NCBI GenBank assembly: GCA_030141605.1
Contig: JAQGDQ010000027.1
Coordinates: 82,501 to 111,311, forward strand
DNA length: 28,811 nucleotides
Reading direction: 5' to 3'
Source of the DNA: Tubiluchus corallicola
Taxonomy: Eukaryota > Priapulida > Priapulimorpha > Priapulimorphida > Tubiluchidae
The notes under the pieces are model-generated. The model was given only the letters and a program-made list of their open reading frames with translations. It did not search any database and was not told where the DNA came from. The number at the start of each line of letters is the position of its first letter. Positions within the stretch are counted from its first letter, which is position 1. This document shows positions 18,240 through 28,188 of the stretch, one piece after another. Both the position numbers and the translations under genes were made by a program.

Positions 18240-19600
18240 CAATGTGTAGAGCAGCGGTTTTCAGAGACCCGGTCACATTCCCCACATTGTGATCCCGGCT
18301 TCATCAGTTCCTTCCCCATTTTGAAATGTCATCTAATGTTTCTTTCACTGTATAATTCTCGGTAGTGCCTAATTATTGGTGCGGAACTAAATTTCTTCTT
18401 AATTGCAATTGAACAAATAAAGAAATCTTTGCTTAAAATACGTTGTTAGGGAGGCCAAAAGCGTTTTATCAAATGCTATCAAACGAAAAGGAAGTAACAA
18501 TGAACTCTTCTACTTGAATTCATCATTACTTCGAATTCCCTCAAGGCAAAAGTTTTGCAAATTAAAATCCCGCGCTTGGGAATCACTGATGGTGACCGTA
18601 CAATCAGGACTAGATCTGATATTCAAGACGTAAAGTTAAAGCTGTAAAACGGGTAATTATTCTGCGATGTTTGGCCTACGATAATTTCATCCTCGAATCT
18701 TCCTTCGAAGTCATGACCGAGTTATCATAACACAAAGTTTTGTTTTGAATCCGTAATGATGATTACGAACATATGAACTACATGCAGGAGCTGTATGAAT
18801 GCACTGAGTAATTGAGTATGGCGGTCACCGCGCAATAAAATGAAGTGACGTCGACCTTTAAGATTTTATTGTTATAAAAGGAAACTTTTTATTACTACAA
18901 AACGAACCTGTAAAAAACTGCTGATGTTCAGCTTGCTAGTATGAAAATTAGGAAATTTTTATTTTACTAAACTGTAACAGACCACAAAATTTAATGACAT
19001 TTTGTTAAATGGAAATTGCTCGAATTTCATCACAGTTACAAAGTCTTGTACGACTCTGATATTTGAGTTTATTAAACATTTGACCACAGACTCAAAATTA
19101 CAACTCTATTCAACAGCGTCTAACTGTCACCGATAAAACCCCACAAAAAAGAAAGAAGATCTTATCCATCCCTGTAGATTATTGTGAATTTTTTATCAGT
19201 TGTACTTATGCTTATGTGTGCAATTGCACTTTCATCAATTGCAGCCATCATCAATCATGGAGTGTATATTCAGTGAAAGATACGTGGGCATATAAGTTGT
19301 ACTTAACATTTAACGATCACAATCAAAACTGTATAATCTGCACTTATTCTCTTGACGATTGACTAGGCAACACTATCAGTGTTTTCCTGTTAGATCAACA
19401 ACATTGACGTCATCGTAACGTCAGTCGAAGCTTTTTAGCTTTTATTACTCACCAAATAATATCGACTTTATATGACTTCTGTTTTATTTCAGATGAGTGC
19501 GTTTGATTGTTTTTGAAAATTTTTAATGCTTTTACTTCGTTTTTGTTTCATTGTAAAAACGGCATTATCATACAGCTCAGAAAAATCCTCGACAAACCAT
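18240..19600. other. anonymous AT-rich sequence
   Basis: No coding similarity. A CRE-like TGACGTCA octamer occurs near 19404 without other promoter features. A short segment at 18252-18290 vaguely recalls hAT transposon ends but has no partner. Confidence 0.5.
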
Positions 19601-19632
19601 GAACCAGTAACTACGACCGCAACGCTGACAAC

Positions 19633-19724
19633 GGTGATGATGATTATGATAGTGACAATGACAATGACGACGATGATGTTGTTGTTGTTGATTATGATGA
19701 TGATGAACGTGATGATGAAGATGG
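19633..19724. repeat. GAT/GTT trinucleotide microsatellite
   Basis: Imperfect GAT, GAC and GTT triplets; the flanking open frames are Met/Ile/Val low-complexity. Confidence 0.85.
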
Positions 19725-19775
19725 TAATTCTTTTGCCATAGTGATAATTATTGCTGGTCACAGCAACTGCGTTAA

Positions 19776-20293
19776 AGGAAAACTGGACGATTGTTTAGAC
19801 ATTAATTCAGAATAAAGAATGCTCTAAAATATTGAAAACTACAACAGCTTTTTTTAAATCCAAGTTTAGATTAAATATTAATTACCTCTGTATACTCAAA
19901 TTTTGCTAAACTTTGTTACGCGCGGCTCAGTGAATCTACTAAGATTGGCAACGGCGCCCTTTTGTCATATGCGCGTGGCCAACAAACAGAAGGCGGCACC
20001 GTGATAACCATGATCATGAACTGCACTGTTAGTTTCTAACGTCATATGACGTACAGCCCATTTTCGTGAAATCGCGCGTTTAAACAGTAAACACTTACGC
20101 AAACGTACTTGACGCGCAAGGGAAGATGCCTGCCATGACATGAGCACTAGCTGCGTTCTGTTGCCGTTAATTAACTTTCTAAGCTAATTATTCAAATATA
20201 AGAAACAATTGCTAACTTTTATAGGCAAGAAAATGTATATTTTGGACAGTAAATTAAAATGAGATTGAGTCTAAACAATCGTCCGGTTTTCTT
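19776..20293. mobile_element. 518-bp TTAA-flanked non-autonomous DNA transposon (MITE)
   Basis: Terminal inverted repeats of 25 bp (19776-19800 and 20269-20293) match at 23 of 25 positions. The left begins AGGAAAACTGGACGATTG and the right, reverse-complemented, AAGAAAACCGGACGATTG. Both ends are bordered by TTAA (19772-19775 and 20294-20297), the target duplication of piggyBac-type transposases. The inside has no ORF for a transposase. The termini do not start with the CCC common in piggyBac, so the superfamily is inferred from TTAA only. Confidence 0.75.
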
Positions 20294-20297
20294 TTAA

Positions 20298-20705
20298 TTA
20301 AGAATTAGTCAAACTGTTATTACGCGTTTTTGTTTAACGATAAACTATGAATTCTTGAGAACTTAGAGATTCTTAAAAAGTTCTAAAAATGTTTGAATTG
20401 TTCCAGGAAAATTGTCCAGTTTTGCCCTCATAAAATATGCCACTTTACAGAGATTTAAGGCAACAATAAAAACTTTGTGTTGGTTTAGAATAATAGATCA
20501 TATAATTTTCTTGTTACTGCGTCGGTGTTTGTACCATGTGGTGGCAAGAAAATCTTTGATAACGATTTCTGTTATGCTGGTAAGAAATGGTTATAAAGCT
20601 GTTAGTTCTAGAAGATTATTTCAAGGAATTCATTAATTTTGTTAACGATTCAGATTCAAGATTACAGTAATTCGAAGAAGAGGTATGTGTGAAGTTGAGT
20701 GTGTG
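20298..20705. other. anonymous AT-rich sequence
   Basis: Between the MITE and the (GTGA)n block. One open frame (20412-20636) begins with TTG, not ATG, and resembles nothing known. Confidence 0.5.
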
Positions 20706-21048
20706 CGAGTGAGTGAGTGAGTGAGTGAGTGAGTGAGTCAGTCAGTGAGTGAGTGAGTGAGTGAGGGAAGTAGTGATGAGTGAGTGAGTGAGTGAGTGAG
20801 TGAGTGAGTGAGTGAGTGAGTGAGTGAGGGAGGGAGGGAAGTAGTGAAGGAAGGAGTGAATGAGTGAGTGAGTGAGTGAGTGAGTGAGTGAATGAGTGAG
20901 TGAGTGAGTGAGTCAGTGAGTGAGTGAGTGAGTGAGTGAGTGAGTGAGTGAGTGAGTGAGTGAGTGAGTGAGTGAGTGAGTGAGTGAGTGAGTGAGTGAG
21001 TGAGTGAGTGAGTGAGTGAGTGAGTGACTGAGTGAGTGAGTGAGTGAG
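20706..21048. repeat. (GTGA)n tetranucleotide microsatellite, block 1
   Basis: About 343 bp of GTGA units with a few interruptions (GTCA, AGGG, GAAGTAGT). On the minus strand it reads (TCAC)n and directly follows LINE-derived sequence, so it may be an expanded LINE tail or an insertion-truncation point. Confidence 0.95.
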
Positions 21049-21067
21049 CTCAAGGTTAGTAGTTATT

Positions 21068-21610
21068 GCTCTTGCGCTGGTATCATACGAGAATCCACAT
21101 TATGTGCAACTTCTAGTTTTCTAAGATTAGAATCATGAAAGTGCCTCCAAATGGCCATGCAATAGAAACTGTTACAATACGAACTGAATAAACACTTCTT
21201 TATCTTCAAAGTACAAAAATTATTATGTAAAACTTCCTTATCAGCTGGTTAGCTCTGCAATAGTACAGTAATCTTTGATTAATTATATCCTATTATCATT
21301 AGGTAAAATATGTCCCAAAATGTTTTCTTTGCTGCAATAATTAAGTGCAGAATTCTGTAACCAAATACGGCCATGGTAAAACGCTTGCATTGATTGCATT
21401 TGAATTAATAGACATCAGCTTAGTTTTTCAACATTAATCTGAATGTCAAAGTTACATGCGTACGCTACATATATATCAAGAAGAAGTTGAAGAGCCGTTA
21501 TTGTTGTAGCTATTGAACAGACATCGTCCGCATACATTAAATGGTTTATTATCATATTTGAGATATTACACCTTGTTTGTGCAAAAGATAAGCTAATACT
21601 TTAAAATAAA
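21068..21610 (-). pseudogene. LINE (non-LTR retrotransposon) reverse transcriptase remnant B
   Basis: Reading the minus strand in shifting frames gives recognisable non-LTR RT blocks in the right order. INHLMYADDV, with the YADD catalytic motif, is at about 21549-21520. Next come a frame-shifted LGHIL-like block, then YYCRANQLIRKF (about 21258-21223), then CLFSSYCNSFYCMAIW and LRKLEVAHN. Several stops and at least two indels mean it is dead. It ends at the (GTGA)n block. The family resembles elements with the INHLxYADD signature; I cannot assign a clade securely. Confidence 0.75.
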
Positions 21611-21619
21611 AATTTAGAA

Positions 21620-21660
21620 AATGAATGATTGAGTGAGTAAGTGCACGTGTGAGTGTATGA
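21620..21660 (-). repeat. short CTTA/CTCA tail-like repeat between two LINE remnants
   Basis: On the minus strand this reads CTTACTCACTCAATCATTCATT, the same start as the tail-like repeat at 28616. It could be the 3' tail of LINE remnant A. Confidence 0.4.
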
Positions 21661-22173
21661 ATTTAATCTGCTAGTGAGCAGGTCGCAAGTCCACAACTAG
21701 CAATATTTGAAATGAAGCTTTGAAGACCAACCACAACATGACAAACAGCTGTTATTACTTCTGTACTGCGTATGGGTTATGAATGCAGTACATTACTAAG
21801 ATGAAAAATAGAGAGATCTTGCCACGAACATTTGCTGCTGGTCTACTATAATCACATTTCTTGTTGGCGTAGTTAACGGGCAAGTTGTTCATTGTAATCC
21901 AGGCTTCCGAATATCAGTCTTAAATGCCCGTTATTATGATGCTGCAAAGTGAATAAATGACTTACAGGCTAGACGTCAGCAAAACGGGTGCATTGAAACA
22001 TTAATAAAAGGTGTTGAGTATAAATTTATTCATCTTTACAATCAAAAAATTGAATTACATCACAGTTTAAAATTACAAATTATAAATTTAAAAGAATAAG
22101 CAAGTAGAACCTACAGCGACAAGCACTGCTACACAATATACATGAACTAAATCAAATGAGTTTAAACTCATAT

Positions 22174-22611
22174 TTAAAAATTAAATAAACCGCATGAAAT
22201 CATGCTGTTTTTGAATCTCTTTGTTCTTCGTTTAGGTAAAAGGTATTTTAGATTACGTAGCAATAAAAGGGTGGTTAGTACAGTACTGTATCTATGAATA
22301 TACGCATCTGGGAATAGAGTGTAGAATATATTACTAGGATTTTGAATTGGTGAGAACAACTACTTGCAAGAATTTTCAGATTGAAGATTAGCCGAAATCA
22401 GAGCATTTACATAGTTTTCGTTTGGAAAAATGATTTTCGTTGAGCGTTTTTGAAGAGTTTCTAGCAGATCAGAGACATTTTGGGAGCGAGGTGATATTAA
22501 GTGATTAATGTAGACAAGAAAAAGCAGTGGCCCTGTGGTATATCCTTCTGGTACACCATGGTATAGGTAAGAAAAAATAAAGGCCCTATGGTGGGATCCT
22601 CAAGATAGACC
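22174..22611 (-). pseudogene. LINE remnant A: RT motif joined to ORF2 C terminus
   Basis: Minus-strand reading. 22557-22504 encodes GVPEGYTTGPLLFLVYINHL, the decayed form of the GVPQGSxLGPLLFLxYINDL block of CR1/L2/Jockey-type reverse transcriptases. It is followed almost at once by LLETLQKRSTKIIFP and then LFSPIQNPSNI and YLLPKRRTKRFKNSMI, which match the C terminus of such ORF2 proteins. The catalytic YADD region that should lie between is missing, so this is internally deleted. The RT block is duplicated (22558-22611 is a diverged copy of 22504-22557). Confidence 0.7.
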
Positions 22612-24150
22612 ACAGTTTATGTTCTACACATGATTGCGTATTTTTACACTATTTATTTTGAGCATTTGTTCAAGTTTATTGTGGCGCAAAAATTCAGCGT
22701 ACGCAAAAAATAAAATAAAAAATGAAAAAGTAAAAAATCAAAACTAACGATGCGAGTTGGGTCACTGCGCGGTTGTCATCGCGCCTCTAGTGAGCAGGCA
22801 GGTGCTTGAAAGGCCAAATCCATTTACGTCAATGAACCATAAGTGGAAGTAGAAAAAGGAATTCAAAATGTGCGGGATGTGTGGGTTTTATTTGTTCTAT
22901 TAAAATATACTTTTACCGAACGCCTACTACATTTTTTCAGAGTCACGATAGCATTGCGTCCACATAAAACTAAGAGCGTTTTGTGAATGAAGCTTTTATG
23001 GCTTAATAGTATTTGAGTGACTTTCACTTGTTGTTAGTGCAACACATTAAAACACGAAAACACATTTTCTGAAATTGGCTTTTGTCCGAGAGGAAGTGAC
23101 CTTGGCTAAGCACAATGAGTTACGTTACCATCACTCATCTGCTTACATCAGATTAATTAATTTATTTAATAAAAGTTTTAATACACATTTATAACAAAAT
23201 TGATTGACTAATTCGTAGTTGCTAAAACTCATATCTTATTATGTGATAAACATCTCATTATGACATAAACATTATGTCATGCTCGCGGATATCTGAATAA
23301 GCCTTTCACAATTTCGTTGTGCGCACGCGCCATTGCTGTAGGTCACAGGTTAAGTGATACCCAGCAGCGCGTCTTAACTACAACCGTCACGTGACATGTG
23401 AGTTAAGTAAAGCTGTCGTCATCAGTTCAGTAACTTCAGTTGTTTTACGTGGACTTAATTATGCATCTGTCGTGCACTTTCACAGAGAGATTTAATAGCA
23501 TGACCTTGCTTGGGAACAAGACAAAATGAACTAGGTAAGGTTCTAGCTAGCTGTTAAAACTGTTACTATTACAATAGCTTCGGCTGCGAGGCTTTGTCAA
23601 GTGCACACAGCTTTGAGCTTTTCACGATCATCATTAACCGATGGAACTGTGAAATTGCTTTTTCATTATTGAATAAAAATGGAAAAACCTAAAAGCTTTG
23701 GTGCTGCCTATTGCGAGTATTTCATATGTATTATTCTTCTGTTGCCGTGTAACAGTGTAAGAACTGTACATCTGTTATGAATTTCATTTAATGAGCTTCT
23801 ACAAATGTAAATTTTACATATGATTGTCAAAACCTAATACGCTGCAGTATGAAAACAGAGCACCTATATAGAGCGACTATAAAATCAAAATGTTGTAATG
23901 TAAATGTGTGCAAATAACGTAAATATAAAATGATTTATTTAGTGTCTGTATGTTGTAAATATTAATTTTCACTGTGTGTGTAGTGTTAGCTCTGCACCTG
24001 ACGCATGGCGCATTTGTCTTTTAACAGTGTTTTATGCACTGATGAATATCAATATACAAATATTAATATTTGTTAAATTTTTTGTAAGACAAATAAAGAT
24101 ATTATATAAAAGGCAGTGGATTTTTGACGCACTTGTAGCGTGACGTGAAT
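22612..24150. other. anonymous AT-rich sequence
   Basis: No recognisable gene. It contains a palindromic E-box GTCACGTGAC (23386-23395) and, 140 bp later, a good plus-strand splice donor (CTAG|GTAAGG, 23531-23540). A noncoding first exon is conceivable but unsupported. Confidence 0.45.
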
Positions 24151-24195
24151 TACTTATTTATAACGGTTAACTTTGTAAACCGTTATAAATAAGTA
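24151..24195. repeat. perfect inverted repeat (18-bp arms, 9-bp loop)
   Basis: Arm TACTTATTTATAACGGTT (24151-24168) and its exact reverse complement (24178-24195) are separated by AACTTTGTA. It is a strong potential hairpin. There is no T-run suggesting a terminator, and flanking bases stop pairing abruptly. Confidence 0.9.
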
Positions 24196-25353
24196 TTATA
24201 CAACTAACTCCCAACCATGTTAACTGCCATACGTTTTGAATCATTACATTACAACTTGTCGGTTATCAAAATTTTATGATGGTGGGTTACAAACTACAGT
24301 TATTGCAATCCAAGCTTTTTTAAAGACTACTTTTACATAATTTTTGCCGTTCTTTAAAAGCAATCATATAGGCCCACAGATGGTAGAAAAAGTTACATGA
24401 CTCTCTAGCTGAGCATCTGCCCAATGTTTATCAAAACCGTGTATACCAAAGTTTCAGTTGCGTCCCACTCTGTTCTGTGATTGTGGTCCGTGATTTCATG
24501 CTTGCGTGTCATTCTCCCGAAGTTATGATTCTTTTGCTGTGCTTGTGTTTTTTACCTTGTGAGTGTATCCTTGTTGGCGTGATATCTTTAAATGATTAAT
24601 GATGTAAACAAAAAACTCCCCAATAATTAGTATTAGTAATTCCGTGTGATTTTCTTGTCCTTTTACGTTTACCTGATTGTGGTAGTTTGAGCGTCGTGTT
24701 TTTTCTTTTTTCCTTGTTTCTTCATCAGTGAAAATTTTTTAATTCAACCTCCTGTGTACAGATGGCGCAACATTACAATGCATTATTTTGGCGAAGCGCA
24801 TCTCATTGGGATAAATGGTACTTACCGTGAAGTCGTTAGCAATTTTATGGCGAGTTGGATGTAACATTAACCGTGTTGCAGAACAATGGGAAGCAATCAA
24901 TCAACGTGTTTCACGCGGCTGCTTTCATCCTCAGTCGTTCTTCTAGGCCGGGTCGACGTGTTGTTGCATTTTTGTTACCCACCATCTCCCTTTCTGCATC
25001 ACCCATACTGAGATTATAACATTTCTTTCTGCGCTTGCCTCAGCATACAATGGATTATTGTGATGCATAACTGAATTGATATGTTAGTGATTTGCAACAG
25101 ATATTATCGGTTTTTCAACATGTAGTTGGTTGAATTTGTACTACTCATTTTCTCTGTTGTTATTGTTATCTCATTGGGTGGTTTATAGCACAACCTTTGT
25201 TGTGATGGCTTTATGCTTACGATGGGATAATGACCATGTATGTCATGGTACGTCATGGCCTGATCTATTGCATAAACTATGTTTTGGAGTTTTTTGCCTT
25301 CACAACAAACAGAGTTGCGTTTCCAGCAGGAATCGGTAGTTGCTGTCACACCC
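24196..25353. other. anonymous sequence with small unassigned frames
   Basis: Includes a 33-codon plus frame (24498-24599) with a hydrophobic core and a minus-strand frame around 24880-24735. No family recognised. Confidence 0.4.
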
Positions 25354-25573
25354 TGTAGGGAGAACAGGCTATAAGTACTTATTAGGCAACTAAAGCTACC
25401 TACTTTGTGGCGCCATCTACACAATGATGTTTTATAAACCCAACACACAGAAGTGTTCATGCAGCAAACACTGGTTTACATGACGGGAAGATAATTTATT
25501 ATGATTTAAGCTTGCATAACAAAGTTTACAGAACATTCATTAACAATAGAAACACACGAACTAGAGCATTACA
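25354..25573 (-). repeat. probable 3' LTR of a degraded small retroelement
   Basis: On the minus strand, a purine tract GGGGGAAGA (25582-25574) is followed directly by TGTAATGC. The block ends CTCCCTACA, giving TGTA/TACA inverted termini over 220 bp. It contains TTTATAAAA (TATA-like, near 25436). The purine-tract/TGT junction is the usual 3'-LTR arrangement, but no RNase H or integrase is visible upstream and no second LTR is present. A copia-like origin is only a guess. Confidence 0.4.
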
Positions 25574-25582
25574 TCTTCCCCC

Positions 25583-26132
25583 GATTTATTAAAAAACTCA
25601 CTCTAGAATACGCCATATTACACACAGTGAACATAGACTGGCATGGAATAAATGAGCAGTTCAAACATTCACTTGGTCACCTTATGTCAAACTGTTTTTA
25701 GATATGGTAGTGGTTACTGGTCAAACTGGTCAAAAAGTGATGTGTAGTGCCTATCTCACAAATCACAACACTTTTTACTAAAAAAAGAGCGAAAGATCCA
25801 TGAAAAGACCAACTTCACATTTAATTCCGGCACCAAATATGGCTTTGAAAACAAAACACCTCTTTGTATAACTTAGGCTAATATATGATTTTAGTAATTT
25901 TTATTTGTTCATTTTCAGAAATAAAATATTAAATAAGACAACACACATTCTATTTAAACTACTGCATTAAATAAATAAACATTCGAAGTAGCGCTTTCAG
26001 AGAAAAAAGATAGAAAATTACAGTTTGTTTTACCCCCTCGCTACTACCCTTTCTAGACAATTTTTACTTCATTCTTTGTTATAATTGTGTTGTTTTTGTA
26101 CTGTCATTGTGTGATTTAAGCGAAGCAGCACG
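25583..26132. other. anonymous AT-rich sequence, putative 3' UTR/downstream of the galaxin-like gene
   Basis: A minus-strand AATAAA (25905-25900) lies about 230 nt after the stop codon of the galaxin-like model and could be its poly(A) signal. Nothing else is recognisable. Confidence 0.45.
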
Positions 26133-26288
26133 TCAGTCGTAGTTGTAGTCAATTTCGCATACTTGTTTGTTAGATATTATCCATCCATTGCAACATTGGG
26201 AAGAGAGAGTGTCGTAAGCTTCGTCACCACAGCATGCTCGTATATCGAAGAAACCATACTTGTTGTACAGGTGTCCGTTACAGCATAG
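26133..26288 (-). CDS. galaxin-like di-cysteine exon (terminal exon 3)
   Basis: An open reading of 51 codons plus TGA (26135-26133) after an acceptor TTATTATAG (AG at 26290-26289). That AG belongs to an in-frame TAG, so the exon must begin here. The peptide holds three di-Cys motifs spaced as in galaxin repeats: CCNGHLYNK, CCGDEAYDTLSS, CCNGWIISNKQVC. Galaxins are secreted matrix proteins first known from coral skeleton, and related repeats occur in other animals. The exon starts in phase 0, matching exon 2's end. It could instead be one exon of a longer galaxin, since a weak donor (CAA|GTATGC) lies inside. Similarity is by pattern, not search. Confidence 0.6.
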   Translation of the reverse strand, partial: LCCNGHLYNKYGFFDIRACCGDEAYDTLSSQCCNGWIISNKQVCEIDYNYD

Positions 26289-27809
26289 CTATAATAAGCA
26301 ATAATCTTAATTATTATTATAATCTTAATCCAAAGAGTATTATTGATGACGGTACAAACCAATAATTAATTAAATTTCGATACCAAATGTGAAAGAAAAC
26401 GTGAAAAAGTTGGTGTATAGCCTGCTTACAATCCTGGCTTTTCGCGAATCCTGTTTTTCATCAGTTTAATCAGTTTTGGGTTTGTGCCATCAACATTAAT
26501 GTTACGTGTTAATGGCTGCCCAAATAAGCATAAAATCGTTTATTATTAGTAAAACATAGATGAGTAAATGAAAACAGGTAACAAAATCTGCATCGTCTGT
26601 TACACATCATAATTTTGTTGAATTAAGAACCGCCTATAAAAGGGATGCCATTGTCTATTTAGACATTTTCTTCCTTGAATGCGTAATGCCAATGTGTTTG
26701 TGCTAATCTTCACAATTTCAACTTTATGTTCTTATATCATACCCAAATGCAAAATTGAACAAAGTATGATTTTCTAACATTCCAAGCATCTTAGATCGAC
26801 AATAATTCTATCACTTGTAAAAGCTGGAGGAAAGAAAAGAAAAAAAGTGATATGTCGCATCACGGCGAATTCGTGTCTAGTTTTTAATGTCGGAACTCAG
26901 AAGGCTTTATAAACCAAATTGAAAAACAAATCTATGTTGTTTCTAATACTGGAATAAACACACATTTTTATTTATCAGAACTTATTTATCAAAGATTAGA
27001 TAGGGATTGTACCAGGGACTGACAATGCTGATGCAGGGCCGTTATAACTAGGTCACGCAGCCAGAAGGAGTTGGCGAGTTCATTCCACAATCTTCCAATT
27101 AACGTTATGTAATTAATTAACATATTTTTCACTATTACCTTTATGTGATGGTTGTATTTACCATGGTCACCACACTCTTTCTGCCAGCCCAAAAAGTGTT
27201 TAATTCTGTGAAATAGAGCTTCGCTTCTTTGCACTATGAATGCAAATAATGTAAACAAGGAAAATGATGTCAATAATAATTAATGTTGTTATTTTGAGAT
27301 CATATGTTACTGCAAGTATTCAAGTAATTGCTCTTCATCATCCCTACCAGACTGACCATAAAACTTGGCCATTGGTCAGTTAATGCAATAGGTAACGAAG
27401 CACTTACTCAATTGAAAGCTCTATAAATAAAATATTGTCCAGCTATACAAGGGAGATGTCCCGTGTTTATTATTTTTATTTATTGCTTAATATAATAGCC
27501 ATAATAGCCATAACAGCCATTATGGCCATATGATAATATTAAAAGGAAACTCATGGAATCTAGTTTTTGTGCTGAACTAAAATTTGAAAGAAAACAGACG
27601 AACGGTAACCAATAAAACTGAATAATATATGCTTATTTTCTAAGCAGGCTTGTATAAGTTTGAAATACATGTACATGATAGGTTACCAATAAAATGTCTA
27701 GTCAAACTATATGAACACAGGTTTAGACAAATGAAAAATCATGATTAACAGAAAATACTTTCCTGATGTAATTTCTAAGCTCTATACTTTCAACATTACC
27801 GCAACTTAC
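26289..27809. other. putative intron 2 of the galaxin-like gene, with possible LINE scrap
   Basis: The minus frame 27273-26989 ends RLWNELANSFWLRDLV, a weak echo of the LWNxLP...R C-terminal motif of many LINE ORF2 proteins. A small 9-bp tandem (ATAGCCATA type) lies near 27496-27530. Otherwise AT-rich with nothing recognisable. Confidence 0.35.
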
Positions 27810-27877
27810 ACTACATTGCAGAGAATCCATTAATTTATTAAGAAAGTGAACTTCCGTATATAAGGTCTTTGCAGAAA
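27810..27877 (-). CDS. galaxin-like gene, exon 2 (candidate)
   Basis: 68 nt between a good acceptor (TTCTGATATTACAG|TTT) and a consensus donor (AGT|GTAAGT). Only one of three frames is open across it, the one entered in phase 1, which is the phase left by exon 1. It exits in phase 0, which exon 3 requires. Joining to exon 1 creates a V-S-A signal-peptidase site just after the hydrophobic core. The peptide (SAKTLYTEVHFLNKLMDS and QCS) has one Cys and no known domain. The support is splice-signal and phase agreement, not homology. Confidence 0.45.
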
Positions 27878-27911
27878 CTGTAATATCAGAAGTTCTCAGA
27901 GTCCCACGTTA

Positions 27912-27925
27912 CCCCCCCCCCCCCC
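27912..27925. repeat. poly(C) 14-mer
   Basis: Uninterrupted run of 14 C in putative intron 1 of the galaxin-like model; read G14 on that strand. Confidence 0.95.
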
Positions 27926-28133
27926 GCATTTTTGAGGACATGAGATCTGTCATTTCCTCAAAATTCGTCCGCCGTTTTTCATTACACTTTTACTAAGAAT
28001 GACACTCACTGTTTTACGTCAATCAAAGAAGCCAGTCCCATTTAACTTAACAACAAATAAGTTAAATTTTATATGCACTTCAAGAAAATTATGGCGCAAA
28101 TTGTGTTGCTCTTAGGAATGACGTTCTGCTCAC

Positions 28134-28188
28134 CTTGCAACATGGTCAAGCAAATGACGATCATCACGGCGACCATTTTTGTGCCCAT
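28134..28188 (-). CDS. galaxin-like gene, exon 1: signal peptide
   Basis: ATG at 28188 in a favourable context (A at -3, G at +4) opens MGTKMVAVMIVICLTMLQ, a textbook short N-region and hydrophobic core. The exon ends CAAG|GTGAGC, a consensus donor, after one base of the next codon (phase 1). Signal-peptide exons ending in phase 1 are common in animal secreted proteins. With exons 2 and 3 the product would be about 92 residues, with eight cysteines after the predicted cleavage site. The exon itself is convincing; its linkage to exons 2 and 3 is inferred from phase. Confidence 0.55.

Noticed and set aside
18252-18290. hAT-like terminal sequence (CAGCGGTTTTCAGAGACCC)
   Set aside because: No matching inverted partner and no 8-bp target duplication found.
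20412-20636. 74-codon plus frame
   Set aside because: Begins at TTG, not ATG, and has no recognisable domain.
20706-21048. CRISPR-like or coding repeat array
   Set aside because: Simple tetranucleotide repeat with no spacers, in a eukaryotic context.
24735-24890. About 50-codon minus frame with a donor-like CACG|GTAAGT
   Set aside because: The frame reads through the donor to a stop without similarity to anything I recognise.
25104-25352. Cys-containing minus frame (DSCWKRNSVCCEGKK) after a CTCCCTACAG acceptor, considered as an alternative last exon of the galaxin-like gene
   Set aside because: Phase 0 would fit, but the acceptor coincides with the end of a probable LTR, and beyond CCEG the sequence departs from galaxin spacing. 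Kept as an unresolved alternative, not annotated.
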